A stretch of 64,000 bases of DNA from an uncultured Lachnospiraceae bacterium (GCA_934293575.1 CAKQYU010000013.1:1-64000), one strand, 5' to 3'. Shown: positions 18,428-28,208, numbered from the stretch's first letter. The notes: a model not told the origin generated them from the letters alone. Numbers and translations are program-made.

Positions 18428-19270
18428 TTACTGCGTATTTACCATATGCGATACAATCAAAGTATCAAATCCGTCCTTTTGCAGCCGCTGTTCCAATTGT
18501 CTTGCCTCATCCACTGTTGCCACATCATTTGTCACAACCACATAATAATTTCCTCTTTTATCAACAAAGCCATCATAACCGGCCCTTCTTAAATTTTGCA
18601 ATGCATAAGCTGCATTTTCAAATCTGCGATACAATCCAACCTGAACGCGATATACTTCTATCGGAACATTCACCTCAGCCGTTCCCTCCATGATACCTTT
18701 TACAATTGCATCCGCCAAGGCATTTATATCGGAATCAAATAAGGCATTGTCCTTATCCGAATCAACAAATCCGGTTTCAATCAAAACCGCCGGCATTCGC
18801 GTTCTTCTCAAAACTGCCAGATCCGGTCTTTCCTCAACACCCAAATCTTCAAATCCCATAGCTGTAATATTTTTTAATATATCCTCTGCCAGTGTATAGC
18901 TTTTTCCGTCTTTGTTATAAACCAGTACCTGCGCTCCGCTATAAAGATTTGGAGTTGCCGCCGCATTGCGATGAAAGGAAACAAAATAATCCCCCTCGCT
19001 CGTATTTCCAAGCTGTGCTTTCATTACCGGCGATTGATAGATATCATTCGTTCTGGTAAAAAACACCGGATAACCTTCCTGTTCTAACTTATTGCCTACC
19101 AGCAATGCCAGATTCAGATTATCATTTTTTTCCAATCGTCCGTTATAAGAAGCTCCGTTGTCCCAACCGCCATGTCCTGCATCTATAATTATTGTCGGTT
19201 TCATATCTGCTCCAAAAAAATCCTTCATTATAGAATATGACTTATCTTCCACTTCGGTCACAAACTTCAC
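18428..19270 (-). CDS. N-acetylmuramoyl-L-alanine amidase with SPOR domain, signal-less (CwlC-like)
   Basis: A 280-residue zinc amidase that cleaves the bond between MurNAc and the peptide stem. The Amidase_3 motifs are IIIDAGHGGWDNGA (about residues 26-39), EKNDNLNLAL (metal Glu region), VSFHRNAAA and the catalytic VLIETGFVDS. A SPOR domain fills the last 70 residues (VYRVQVGLYRRFENA onward) and binds denuded glycan. There is no signal peptide or membrane segment. The GTG at 19270 overlaps the ygjP stop (GTGA) with GGTGGAG 7 bases before. The build resembles CwlC of Bacillus, a mother-cell lysin released by lysis. Confidence 0.85.
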   Translation of the reverse strand: MKFVTEVEDKSYSIMKDFFGADMKPTIIIDAGHGGWDNGASYNGRLEKNDNLNLALLVGNKLEQEGYPVFFTRTNDIYQSPVMKAQLGNTSEGDYFVSFHRNAAATPNLYSGAQVLVYNKDGKSYTLAEDILKNITAMGFEDLGVEERPDLAVLRRTRMPAVLIETGFVDSDKDNALFDSDINALADAIVKGIMEGTAEVNVPIEVYRVQVGLYRRFENAAYALQNLRRAGYDGFVDKRGNYYVVVTNDVATVDEARQLEQRLQKDGFDTLIVSHMVNTQ

Positions 19271-19833
19271 ATATATTCTCCACCGTGAACCTTTAACCAT
19301 TTGTCACATTCCTTTGCCTCCGGCATATAAAATGTTACCAGTTCCCAGAATTTTTCCGAATGATTCATTTCCAGGCAATGGCAAAGCTCATGTACCACAA
19401 TATAATTTTGAATTACTTCCGGCATCAAAATCAATCTCCAGTTAAAAGAAACAGTTCCCGAACTGCTGCAGCTTCCCCATCTGGTTTTTTGTTCACCAAT
19501 CCGAATCTTTTTGCAGGTAACCCCTATCCGTTTTTCATATTCCCGCGTTTTTTGTGTAAAAATCCGGCGTGCTTCTTTTCTCAGCCTTTCCTTTTCCTCC
19601 GGTGAAAACTGTTTCCTGTTTTCATTTTGTGCTTTCTGACGTTTTACGGTTTTATAAATCCAGTAGGTTTTACTGTCCACAAACTTTTTTATCTGCTTAT
19701 CCGTTATAAAAAGAGGAGCCTTTACAATCAGCTCCCCCTCCCTTGTAACCGTCAATGCCATTGTTTTTCGTTTTGACTTTTTTGTAATAACCGGAATTTC
19801 CATATCCTCTATTATTAATTTCTCATTTTGCAT
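19267..19833 (-). CDS. YgjP-like (DUF45/M48) metallopeptidase-fold protein
   Basis: A 188-residue protein with the WLM/YgjP zinc motif HELCHCLEMNHSEKFW (about residues 143-158), preceded by QKTRWGSCSSSGTVSFNWRL, the conserved strand signature of the family. Predicted zinc-dependent hydrolase; substrate unknown. It overlaps the thioesterase gene by 11 bases and the amidase by 4, so all are in one operon. Confidence 0.88.
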   Translation of the reverse strand: MQNEKLIIEDMEIPVITKKSKRKTMALTVTREGELIVKAPLFITDKQIKKFVDSKTYWIYKTVKRQKAQNENRKQFSPEEKERLRKEARRIFTQKTREYEKRIGVTCKKIRIGEQKTRWGSCSSSGTVSFNWRLILMPEVIQNYIVVHELCHCLEMNHSEKFWELVTFYMPEAKECDKWLKVHGGEYM

Positions 19834-20230
19834 TATTTTCTAAATGTACTCCACTCATCGATACAACAGCAACCATATTATCCGAATTGTCCCGGATGAT
19901 GATTTCATAGAAACAATTTCTCCTTCCATCCTTTAACATTTTGCTTTCTCCATACAAAATATTTCCTTTCGGAGTTCCCAGATAACTAATCTGACTGACC
20001 GTTGTAACCGTTGTCTTCTGTTTGAAATTCGTTGCCACTGCAAAGACGAAATCCGCCAGTGTAAATATTGCTCCGCCCATAACATGACCGGTTGCATTCA
20101 CATGCCTGTCATCTATGGTCAGACTGCATTTTGCATATCCCTTATCAACCTCTACAATTTCGATACCGGTTGTAACCATGGCAAAACGATCTTTTTTAAA
20201 TATTTCTCTTGCCTGCTCTAATTCGTTCAT
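19823..20230 (-). CDS. PaaI-type hotdog-fold thioesterase
   Basis: A 135-residue hotdog protein. The motif HVNATGHVMGGAIFTLADFVFAVATN (residues 42 onward) with the catalytic-site Asp is typical of PaaI/YdiI-like acyl-CoA thioesterases. Substrate cannot be inferred. The start overlaps the stop of malY by 4 bases. Confidence 0.88.
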   Translation of the reverse strand: MNELEQAREIFKKDRFAMVTTGIEIVEVDKGYAKCSLTIDDRHVNATGHVMGGAIFTLADFVFAVATNFKQKTTVTTVSQISYLGTPKGNILYGESKMLKDGRRNCFYEIIIRDNSDNMVAVVSMSGVHLENNAK

Positions 20231-21381
20231 TTTCCTCTCCTTGCCTGATACAAGCGATTCATTCCGTCCTCAACCAGTTTTCGCGGGCAGGCAATATTTA
20301 ATCGGATAAAATAATTTCCATTGCCGCCATATTGTTTTCCGTATGACATATATAAACCGGTTTGTTTTCGGATATCTTCACATAATTGTTTGGTATCATC
20401 CGTAATCGCAGAACAATCCAGCCACATAAGATATGTTGCATGTGAGCTGACTACCTTTATCTCCGGTATATGTTCTTTCAAATAATTTTTAACATATTCT
20501 TTATTTTCCATTAAATACCGGCGAAGTGCATCTAACCACTGTCCACCTTCATTCCATGCGGCATTGGATGCTTCTATCGCAAAAGAATTCGGTTCCGCCA
20601 CCTCGTCCGTATTCAGTCCTCTGTTTACACGATGTCTTAACACATCATCCGCAACCATCACTGCCGAAGTCTGCAATCCGGCAATATTAAATGCCTTCGT
20701 CGGTGCCATACAAACAATACTATTCTGTCTGCATTCCTCTGACACACTTGCATACGGTACATAGGAAAAACCAGGATCAGTCAGATCACAATGTATTTCA
20801 TCCACCAAAGCAATCACACTGTATTTTTTACAAAGATCTCCAACACATTTTAATTCCTCTTTACTCCATATATTCCCTGTTGGATTTTGGGGATTACAAA
20901 ACAAAAGCAAGGATGTCTGCGGGTCAGCCATCTTTTCTTCTAAGTCCTCAAAATCAATAGCATAGCGTCCGTCTTCATATCGAAGCGGAGATTCCAATAC
21001 ATGTCTTCCGTTATTCAAAATCGAATTATAAAATATATTATATACCGGAGTCAGCATCAAAACATTTTCTCCCGGCGTTGTCACCTTGCGTACCACTGAA
21101 GACATTGTCGGAACCACACCGGTTGAAAAAATCAGCCAATCCGGATTAATTTCAAACCGATGCCTTTCCTTCCACCATTTTACATATGCATTTTTCCACG
21201 AATCCGGTACTATATTATATCCAAAAATGCCATGATTTACTCTTGTCTGCAATGCTTTTTTTATTGCAGGTGCCGTTTCAAAATCCATGTCGGCAACCCA
21301 CATAGGCAACTCGCCATCCGCAATATCCCATTTGTAAGAATTGCTTTCTCTTCTATCAACTATTTTATCAAAATCAAACAT
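20227..21381 (-). CDS. MalY/PatB-type PLP-dependent C-S lyase/aminotransferase
   Basis: A 384-residue fold-type I PLP enzyme. The start FDKIVDRRESNSYKWD and LPMWVADMDF is the MalY/PatB hallmark; FCNPQNPTGNIW, LVDEIHCDL and the PLP lysine in APTKAFNIAGLQ follow. These proteins usually have cystathionine beta-lyase activity, which would feed homocysteine and methionine synthesis. It lies 12 bases after the DUF3737 gene. Confidence 0.92.
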   Translation of the reverse strand: MFDFDKIVDRRESNSYKWDIADGELPMWVADMDFETAPAIKKALQTRVNHGIFGYNIVPDSWKNAYVKWWKERHRFEINPDWLIFSTGVVPTMSSVVRKVTTPGENVLMLTPVYNIFYNSILNNGRHVLESPLRYEDGRYAIDFEDLEEKMADPQTSLLLFCNPQNPTGNIWSKEELKCVGDLCKKYSVIALVDEIHCDLTDPGFSYVPYASVSEECRQNSIVCMAPTKAFNIAGLQTSAVMVADDVLRHRVNRGLNTDEVAEPNSFAIEASNAAWNEGGQWLDALRRYLMENKEYVKNYLKEHIPEIKVVSSHATYLMWLDCSAITDDTKQLCEDIRKQTGLYMSYGKQYGGNGNYFIRLNIACPRKLVEDGMNRLYQARRGK

Positions 21382-21393
21382 ATTCCCACCTGA

Positions 21394-22242
21394 TTATCCA
21401 ATCTTATCACATTCAATCTTTGTCTTTGAAACATCCACTTTATCCGGTTCCAATATTAACTCTCCAATCGAATCTGCCTTAATTCTTCCACTGTTTGGAT
21501 TCTTAATACTTGTCACATGTCCTGTTAAATCCGCATCGACATCCGAATATTCAAATGCCAGAGTTGTATTTAACAATTTGCAGTTTTTCATAACCAGATT
21601 TTCAATATAACAAAGTCCCTGAAGACTCTCTATCGTACAATTCACAAAGGTCAGATTCTTTGCATTCCATCCCAGATATTCACCGGAAATAAACGAATCA
21701 TAAACCACTACATTTTCACTGTTCCAAAAGGCATCCTTCGACAACAACCTTGCATTATGAATCTCAACATTTGACGCTCCGTCAAAAGAATAATTTCCGG
21801 TCAACTTTAAATTATCCGCCTTGACGTTCTTACAGTTCATTGCAAAATAATCCCCATTTGCAATCACATCATTCAAAATAATATCCTGACAATTCCATAT
21901 GGTTTCTTCTGCACGCATCAGATTCACATCGGATAACGTTAAATTCGTACAACGGCGGAAATTTTTAGGTGCATCAATTATACAATTGCGGATATCCATA
22001 TCATCACTGTACCACACACCCGCTCTTGCCATTTCAAACCAGGTGCAACCCTCAACTTTTACATGATTGCAATACCACAACGGATATTTCCATTTGAACA
22101 TACTTCCGTAAATTTCCAAATTGCTGCTTTCCTTTAACGGAGATTCTCCATCATCAAATATCGAATCGCGAATAATAAGTTCTTTTGTCTGAAACAACGC
22201 TCTTTCACCTGTTAATATCTGTCCACATACTTCCTGTTGCAT
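21394..22242 (-). CDS. DUF3737 right-handed beta-helix protein
   Basis: A 282-residue protein built from short repeats of the type 'x-N-x-x-I/V-x-x-C/S' (LEIYGSMFKWKYPLWYCN, DMDIRNCIIDAP, NLTLSDVNLMRAEETIWNC, VEIHNARLLSKDAFWNSEN), predicted to fold as a right-handed beta-helix. The aromatic-rich rungs WYCN/WFEMARAGVWYSDD are characteristic of DUF3737. Function unknown. It is the first gene of an operon with malY. Confidence 0.85.
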   Translation of the reverse strand: MQQEVCGQILTGERALFQTKELIIRDSIFDDGESPLKESSNLEIYGSMFKWKYPLWYCNHVKVEGCTWFEMARAGVWYSDDMDIRNCIIDAPKNFRRCTNLTLSDVNLMRAEETIWNCQDIILNDVIANGDYFAMNCKNVKADNLKLTGNYSFDGASNVEIHNARLLSKDAFWNSENVVVYDSFISGEYLGWNAKNLTFVNCTIESLQGLCYIENLVMKNCKLLNTTLAFEYSDVDADLTGHVTSIKNPNSGRIKADSIGELILEPDKVDVSKTKIECDKIG

Positions 22243-22404
22243 TTTTCATCCTCTTTTCCATAACAAATTTCGTTTATCTATATTGATATAGTTTTATACA
22301 AAATGGTTTTTTCTATTATATTTTATGTCCACCATACTTCTTCTTTACGAATACACAATCTTCTAGTATAATAGAAATGTTAGTACATATCAGGAGATTT
22401 TCTT

Positions 22405-22956
22405 ATGAACACAGAACCAAACAACAACCGGAAACTGTATATTATATTAAGCAGAACCGGAACGAATTTATCAAAGGTCATAAGATTTGTTACAAAGGCT
22501 CACTATAACCATGTATCTTTAAGCCTCGACCCGAAACTGGAACATATGTATTCCTTCGGTCGGCGCTATCCGAGAAATCCTCTTTGGGGTGGTTTTGTCC
22601 ACGAATCCAAAAACCGCGGTTTTTTCAAACGTTTTAATGATACGGAGGTCAAAGTCTTATCACTTGACATTGACGAAAGAACCTATCAGGATATCAAATC
22701 TGTATTCACCTACATGAAAAACCACCAGAATTGCTATCATTATAATTATGTAGGATTATGCTTAGCAGCCTTTAATATTCAGTTTCAACCAACACATACT
22801 TATTACTGTTCAGAATTTGCAAAAGAAATTCTGGTTCGACATCATATTCAGGGTGCCGATCAATTAAAAAAAGTTCCGCAACCCATTCACTTTGAATCGA
22901 TACCGAACACAACCGAAATATATATCGGCAAATTAACACAATATAATGCAGCATAA
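22405..22956 (+). CDS. permuted papain-fold (YiiX/NlpC-P60-like) cysteine hydrolase
   Basis: A 183-residue cytoplasmic protein, the only plus-strand gene in the first 40 kb. YNHVSLSLD (His, about residues 34-42) and YYCSEFAKEIL (Cys, about residue 131) are in the order expected of the circularly permuted papain fold (YaeF/YiiX group). A promoter must lie in the 160-base gap to the divergent DUF3737 gene. Substrate is unknown; such proteins often act on peptide or lipid amide bonds. Confidence 0.75.
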   Translation: MNTEPNNNRKLYIILSRTGTNLSKVIRFVTKAHYNHVSLSLDPKLEHMYSFGRRYPRNPLWGGFVHESKNRGFFKRFNDTEVKVLSLDIDERTYQDIKSVFTYMKNHQNCYHYNYVGLCLAAFNIQFQPTHTYYCSEFAKEILVRHHIQGADQLKKVPQPIHFESIPNTTEIYIGKLTQYNAA

Positions 22957-22960
22957 AAAC

Positions 22961-22988
22961 AAGTATCCAAAAGGATACTTATTTTTAT
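22961..22988. terminator. bidirectional terminator between convergent genes
   Basis: AAGTATCC-AAAA-GGATACTT followed by ATTTTT on the plus strand and preceded by GCATAAAAAC, giving a T run on the minus strand too. It closes the papain-fold gene and the EAL gene. Confidence 0.9.
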
Positions 22989-24895
22989 GCGCTCATTGGC
23001 TCTTTTTCCAAAAAACGCTCCAATTCATCAATTGGTATTGGACGGGAATATTTATATCCCTGTAAATACAAAGCACTCATATCGATACACTGTTTCTCGT
23101 CTGCCTCATCTTCCACGCCCTCAAACAATATCTTATAATTTGCCTTACGGAAAATATCGGTAAATCCTACTACCATATCCCTCGAACCCTCGTCATTTAC
23201 CGCAACCAAGGTCAAAGAACGGTCAAACTTAATAATATCAATCGGCAGTTTCATAATTCTTTCAAAATTAGAATAACCGGTTCCGAAATCATCCAGATAA
23301 AACTTCATTCCGACTTCATGCAATACCTTCATAACACCCTGCACATGACTGAACTCCGCCTCATTCATACTTTCTGTCAGTTCCAGTGCAATTTTATCAA
23401 ACGGAATATCATTGTCTTCTACAATTTTCTTTACCTCATCACAGAAATTTGCATCCCTCAATTCCGACATTGCAAAATTAACAGAAATACGATCTACCGC
23501 AAATCCTTCGTCCAATAACCGATGTACCTCCTTACAGGTCTTATTCAGAATAATCATACTCAAAAAATGAATATAATCATATTTTTCTGCCAATGGTATA
23601 AACACGTCCGGATAAACAATTCCAATATTCTCCAAGTCAAGACGCATTAACGCTTCTGCCGTTGTGAAGCTCTTTGTTATGGCATTATATACCGGTTGGC
23701 AATAGACCAAAACTCTCTCATCATTCAAATCATTTTTCTGTACAATATCATGCAGCTCCGCCACAATATAATTCGCATTCAGATATGCAACCACATCATT
23801 ATGGTCACATTCATATGCCGTATTCATCTTAACCTTCCGCTCCAAAAATTCATTTAACGCCAGATAATCGTCGCCTGATTTTAATTCCGGACTGGAATGA
23901 ATGGTAATAATCTTATAATCCATACGGTATTTCTCATACAGTTCATAGAATTTATCCATCATTTTCGGCATTGCAAATACTGCCTTTAAATTCTTTGCTC
24001 TTTCATATACCATAATCAACCGGTCATTTCCAAAACGGAATATATAGGCATCTTTAAAATGCTGCTCGCTAAAATGAAACAGTTTACTTGAAAACTCTGT
24101 AAGCGTTTGCTGTTTCATATCTTCCAACTGAAAACATAGCAATGTAAAATCCTTATTCTTCAAATCCGATATATAAAGTCCGAATGCATTGTCATTCAAT
24201 GTTCCGGTATCCGGATCATATGAATTATTGTGAAACAAAAACAACACCGTCATAATCGGCAGAGAAAATGTAATCGTCAGATAACTGACTGTATCAAAAT
24301 AAAACTCCGCAATCGCAATAAACAGGCACAAAATCATTACCCGGAAAATACATTTGTACATACTTGAAATAAATTTATGCCGGTTATGTACAAAGAAAGA
24401 CAACAGCATAAATACATAAATCGCATACGCAACATTAAATCCATTAAACCAAAGGTTTTCATGCACCACGCAATTATCATCAATATAAAATCCCAACTTC
24501 GTAAGCGGGGTCAGAATCTCCCAGATTGCATAGACAATCCACACACATACTCCCACAAAAACCAACCTGCGTTTTTCCTTTTTTTCCACATCCACCAGAT
24601 TACTGACATAGATACAAAAACACATGAATGTAAATGCAAGTAAAATATAGGAAATATCACGCAATACATAAATCATGGTTACTTCCTGCAAAGTAATAAT
24701 TTCTAACATTTTATGGTAAAGCAGTCTGGTTATCGCTACAACCAAAAGACTGACATTTGCCACACGGAACAACCACAAATTCTGTTTTTTCATGGTATAA
24801 GTAGATTCCAATAGCCATGTGTAAATAAAAAATAATGCAATGACACAGATATCTACATACGGTATATAATTTTGATAGGCTAATCCAATATTCAT
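22985..24895 (-). CDS. membrane EAL-domain cyclic-di-GMP phosphodiesterase with degenerate GGDEF
   Basis: A 636-residue protein: about seven membrane segments in residues 10-225, a degenerate GGDEF domain (the signature position reads RFGNDR, so no cyclase or normal I-site activity is expected), and a full EAL domain. In the EAL domain EALMR (Glu at about 414), the Asn of SVNFAMSEL, LELTES, DDFGTGYS, IIKFDRS and EGVED are all present, so hydrolysis of c-di-GMP is likely. AGGAG is 9 bases before the start. No partner gene is nearby. Confidence 0.9.
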   Translation of the reverse strand: MNIGLAYQNYIPYVDICVIALFFIYTWLLESTYTMKKQNLWLFRVANVSLLVVAITRLLYHKMLEIITLQEVTMIYVLRDISYILLAFTFMCFCIYVSNLVDVEKKEKRRLVFVGVCVWIVYAIWEILTPLTKLGFYIDDNCVVHENLWFNGFNVAYAIYVFMLLSFFVHNRHKFISSMYKCIFRVMILCLFIAIAEFYFDTVSYLTITFSLPIMTVLFLFHNNSYDPDTGTLNDNAFGLYISDLKNKDFTLLCFQLEDMKQQTLTEFSSKLFHFSEQHFKDAYIFRFGNDRLIMVYERAKNLKAVFAMPKMMDKFYELYEKYRMDYKIITIHSSPELKSGDDYLALNEFLERKVKMNTAYECDHNDVVAYLNANYIVAELHDIVQKNDLNDERVLVYCQPVYNAITKSFTTAEALMRLDLENIGIVYPDVFIPLAEKYDYIHFLSMIILNKTCKEVHRLLDEGFAVDRISVNFAMSELRDANFCDEVKKIVEDNDIPFDKIALELTESMNEAEFSHVQGVMKVLHEVGMKFYLDDFGTGYSNFERIMKLPIDIIKFDRSLTLVAVNDEGSRDMVVGFTDIFRKANYKILFEGVEDEADEKQCIDMSALYLQGYKYSRPIPIDELERFLEKEPMSA

Positions 24896-25049
24896 ATTCT
24901 ATACTCCTAACAATAATAAGCCTTTCCCTCACTACATCATACACCTATCAAAGATACATTCGCAAGGTTATTCCGTCTTTCCGAACACATTCTGTCAAAA
25001 ATGGTAAATTTTACTTCCGTTTTTAGTAAATATGTCTAATTTCCGGCAG

Positions 25050-25078
25050 AAAAAAGCTGATACCCCAACGATATCAGC
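25050..25078 (-). terminator. terminator after the HPr-like gene
   Basis: GCTGATA-N9-TATCAGC followed by six T on the minus strand. Confidence 0.85.
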
Positions 25079-25111
25079 CTCCTGCAAAACCCTATTATTC
25101 AATTACTCAAA

Positions 25112-25354
25112 TTATGCCGCATATTCTATCAACTGTTGTCTGATTTCTTTGAATCTCTGGTCTGATGCATCCACCCGCAACAAAATCGGTGCCGTTAAAT
25201 CCATAGAAAAAATACTCATTATTGACTTTGCATTTACAATGTAATTACCGTCTACTAAGTCTACACGCTCTCTATATGTTGATACAATATCGACAAATCT
25301 TTTTACTTTTTCAATCGTTCCCATTGAGATTGTCATTTCATGCATAAAAATCAT
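25112..25354 (-). CDS. HPr-like protein lacking the phosphorylatable histidine
   Basis: An 80-residue HPr-fold protein. The central region VDLVDGNYIVNAKSIMSIFSMDL matches HPr around regulatory Ser46 (the KSIMS segment), but the HARPA active-site loop near residue 15 is replaced by MGTIEKVKRF, so it cannot act as a normal PTS phosphocarrier. A role as a Crh-like or regulatory protein is an inference. Start at 25354 or 25345; the AAGGA site lies 2 bases before the first and 11 before the second. Confidence 0.75.
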   Translation of the reverse strand: MIFMHEMTISMGTIEKVKRFVDIVSTYRERVDLVDGNYIVNAKSIMSIFSMDLTAPILLRVDASDQRFKEIRQQLIEYAA

Positions 25355-25561
25355 CTTCCTTCTTACCTTTTTGATTTATATACGAGATTAAATCTGTTTT
25401 CTACAACACTCTCATTTCATAACAATGGCTAATATACTCTATTTGATTTAAAAAGTCAAAATGCATTCTAAACAAATTTCTTATGATTATCTGATTTCTT
25501 TTGAACAATTTCACAAAATCTTGTGGCCAAATAAAAATCAAAACACAATTCTATACATTTT

Positions 25562-26737
25562 CTACAAAAATGGCTCCAGACTTCTAGCAAGAATACCATG
25601 AATCTTAGCAATTGCCATTCCATAGTTCACAATCGGTACATTTTGTTCTTTTGCAAGACGCAAACGATTTTTCATCAGGGACTCGTTTATCATACAGCCC
25701 CCACAATGAACAATCAGACGATATTTCGATAAATCATCTGGAAACTCTCCACCCGATACAAACTCAAAATTTAATTTTGCTTTGGAAAATCCTGTTATCC
25801 ATGCCGGCAGCTTCACAGTTCCAATATCATTACACTGTCTGTGATGGGTACAGCTTTCCGCAATCAACACATAATCACCATCATGTAAATCGGATAGCGT
25901 ATCCGCACCGTTTTTCAATATATCCAGCTCCCCTTTGAATCTCGCCATCAGAATCGAAAAAGAAGTTAACATAATATCATCCGGTACAATGGAAGCTACT
26001 GCTCCAAACGCTTGCGAATCCGTAACAACCATCTTAATATGGTCATGAAAGACTTTCATAATTCCATCGAGTTCTTCCACCTGACAGCTAATCACACTCG
26101 CATGTGCATCCAAAATATCCCGTATTGCCATCTGCTGCGGCATAATCAGACGATTTTTGGGTGCTGCCTCATCAATCGGAATCACACACACCACAAAATC
26201 CTTTTCCTCTAATAAATCCGCTATCATTTTTTTATCCGATTCCATTGTTTTCGCAAACGCACCAAGCTTTTCTTTTAATGCATTTATATGGTATCCGGTC
26301 TTGGCACTGATATAAATTTCCCTGTCTTTCGGCAGAGGTATTTCTTCCATTAAATCGATTTTATTATATGCGATAATATACGGAAGGTTCCTCTTTTTTA
26401 ATTCCTGCAACAAATCTTGTTCCGGTTTTCCCATTTTCTTCGTTGCATCCAAAACCAAAACAGCAATATCCGTCTCATCCAAAACGGCAATTGTTTTTTT
26501 GACACGCAGTTGTCCAAGCTCTCCCTCATCGTCCATTCCGGGAGTATCAATAATTACCACCGGTCCCAACGGCAATAATTCCATGGACTTACGCACAGGA
26601 TCCGTGGTTGTTCCCTTCACATCCGACACAACCGATAAATCCTGTGATGTAATCTGATTCACGACACTGGATTTACCTGCATTGCGCATTCCAAAAAATG
26701 CTATATGAATTCGATTTGATGATGCTACATGATTCAT
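25562..26737 (-). CDS. hydF: [FeFe]-hydrogenase H-cluster maturation GTPase HydF
   Basis: HydF is the scaffold that receives the 2Fe subcluster and delivers it to apo-hydrogenase HydA. Motifs: G1 GMRNAGKSS (about residues 16-24), G3 DTPGMDDEG, NKID, and the C-terminal cluster ligands CTHH and HCGGC. 391 residues is normal. It is third in hydE-hydG-hydF, 13 bases after hydG. No hydrogenase structural gene lies in this window. Confidence 0.95.
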   Translation of the reverse strand: MNHVASSNRIHIAFFGMRNAGKSSVVNQITSQDLSVVSDVKGTTTDPVRKSMELLPLGPVVIIDTPGMDDEGELGQLRVKKTIAVLDETDIAVLVLDATKKMGKPEQDLLQELKKRNLPYIIAYNKIDLMEEIPLPKDREIYISAKTGYHINALKEKLGAFAKTMESDKKMIADLLEEKDFVVCVIPIDEAAPKNRLIMPQQMAIRDILDAHASVISCQVEELDGIMKVFHDHIKMVVTDSQAFGAVASIVPDDIMLTSFSILMARFKGELDILKNGADTLSDLHDGDYVLIAESCTHHRQCNDIGTVKLPAWITGFSKAKLNFEFVSGGEFPDDLSKYRLIVHCGGCMINESLMKNRLRLAKEQNVPIVNYGMAIAKIHGILARSLEPFL

Positions 26738-26750
26738 GCTTTGGTCTCTC

Positions 26751-28208
26751 CTAAAAACGAAAATCTCTACGATTGGAATTCTTTATATCCTCAATGTGTT
26801 CTTTTGTAATTTCACGTACTTTATCTCTCGGAATCTTTAACAATTCCTTTTCTATCATTTCATAGCCCTTTTTCTTTGTCTCTGGCAGGGCATAATCTTC
26901 CAGATATTCACACAATGTCATCAATGCATTTGGATGGCAGCAATTTAAAATCTGACCGCTCTTACAAAGACTCATAAACCGGTCTCCGGTACGACCTTCC
27001 CGATAGCAGGCAGTACAAAATGAAGGAATATGACCATACTCCATCAGCCATGCAACAACCTCATCCAAAGTTCTTTGGTCGGACACATCAAACTGCTCCG
27101 TGTCATGCGGTCTTTCTGTCTGCGAATAACCTGCATATCCACCCACTGTCGTTCTTGAACCGCCACTAACCTGTGAAATACCCACCCGCAACATCTTTGC
27201 ACGTACCTGTTCGGACTCACGCGTTGAAATAATCATTCCGGTATAAGGAACCGCCAAACGGATACAGGCAGCTATTTTAATAAAGGTTTCATCATCAATT
27301 CCGTTATCAAATGCATCCGGGTCAATATCATCTGCCTTTTTCACTCTCGGAACACTAATCGTATGCGGGCCTACTCCATGCACTGCCTCTAAATGTTCCG
27401 CATGCATAACAAGACCTGCAAACTCATATTTGTACATTTCAAGGCCAAACAACACCCCGAGTCCGACATCATCGATACCACCATCCATTGCACGATCCAT
27501 TGCCTCTGTATGATACGCATAGTCATGCTTTGGACCGGTAGGATGCAACCGTTCATAGCTTTCTTTGTGATAGGTCTCCTGAAACAAAATGTAGGTACCG
27601 ATTCCGGCATCTTTTAATCTTTTATAGTTATCTACCGTTGTTGCGGCAATATTTACATTTACTCTTCTGATATCACCATTCTTGTGATGCACATTGTAAA
27701 TTGTATGAATACAATCCAAAATATACTCAATCGGATTATTTACCGGATCTTCGCCGGCTTCGATTGCCAGACGCTTATGTCCCATATCCTGTAAGGCAAT
27801 TACCTCTTTTTCAACTTCTTCCTGTGTCAGTTTTTTTCTTGGAATATGTGTATTTTTCAAATGATACGGGCAATACAGACATCCGTTCACACAGTAGTTT
27901 GACAAATATAACGGTGCAAAGATTACAATTCGATTCCCATAGAAAACATCTTTAATTTCTTCTGCAATCTCATACATTTTTTCGATTTTATCCGGCAATT
28001 CACAGGCAAGCAATACCGATGCTTCCCGATGTGTCAATCCGGCACAGACATATCCTGTTTTTGTTTTCTGAGGCTTTGCCTTCATCAATATCTCATCAAT
28101 CAATGCTTCGTTTGTTTTATTTGCCTCTGCATAAGCTAAGGTTTCCCTTATCTCCTCATCATTGATAAATTCCTCTGCCTTTAAGGAATTCGGATCGTAA
28201 TTTATCAT
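26751..28208 (-). CDS. hydG: [FeFe]-hydrogenase maturase HydG (radical SAM tyrosine lyase)
   Basis: HydG splits tyrosine to make the CO and cyanide ligands of the H-cluster. The radical-SAM motif CVNGCLYC (C-x3-C-x2-C) is at about residues 100-107, and the C-terminal auxiliary cluster motif begins CTACYREGRTG and ends ILNCCHPN. 485 residues fits the family. It overlaps hydE by 4 bases. Confidence 0.97.
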   Translation of the reverse strand: MINYDPNSLKAEEFINDEEIRETLAYAEANKTNEALIDEILMKAKPQKTKTGYVCAGLTHREASVLLACELPDKIEKMYEIAEEIKDVFYGNRIVIFAPLYLSNYCVNGCLYCPYHLKNTHIPRKKLTQEEVEKEVIALQDMGHKRLAIEAGEDPVNNPIEYILDCIHTIYNVHHKNGDIRRVNVNIAATTVDNYKRLKDAGIGTYILFQETYHKESYERLHPTGPKHDYAYHTEAMDRAMDGGIDDVGLGVLFGLEMYKYEFAGLVMHAEHLEAVHGVGPHTISVPRVKKADDIDPDAFDNGIDDETFIKIAACIRLAVPYTGMIISTRESEQVRAKMLRVGISQVSGGSRTTVGGYAGYSQTERPHDTEQFDVSDQRTLDEVVAWLMEYGHIPSFCTACYREGRTGDRFMSLCKSGQILNCCHPNALMTLCEYLEDYALPETKKKGYEMIEKELLKIPRDKVREITKEHIEDIKNSNRRDFRF

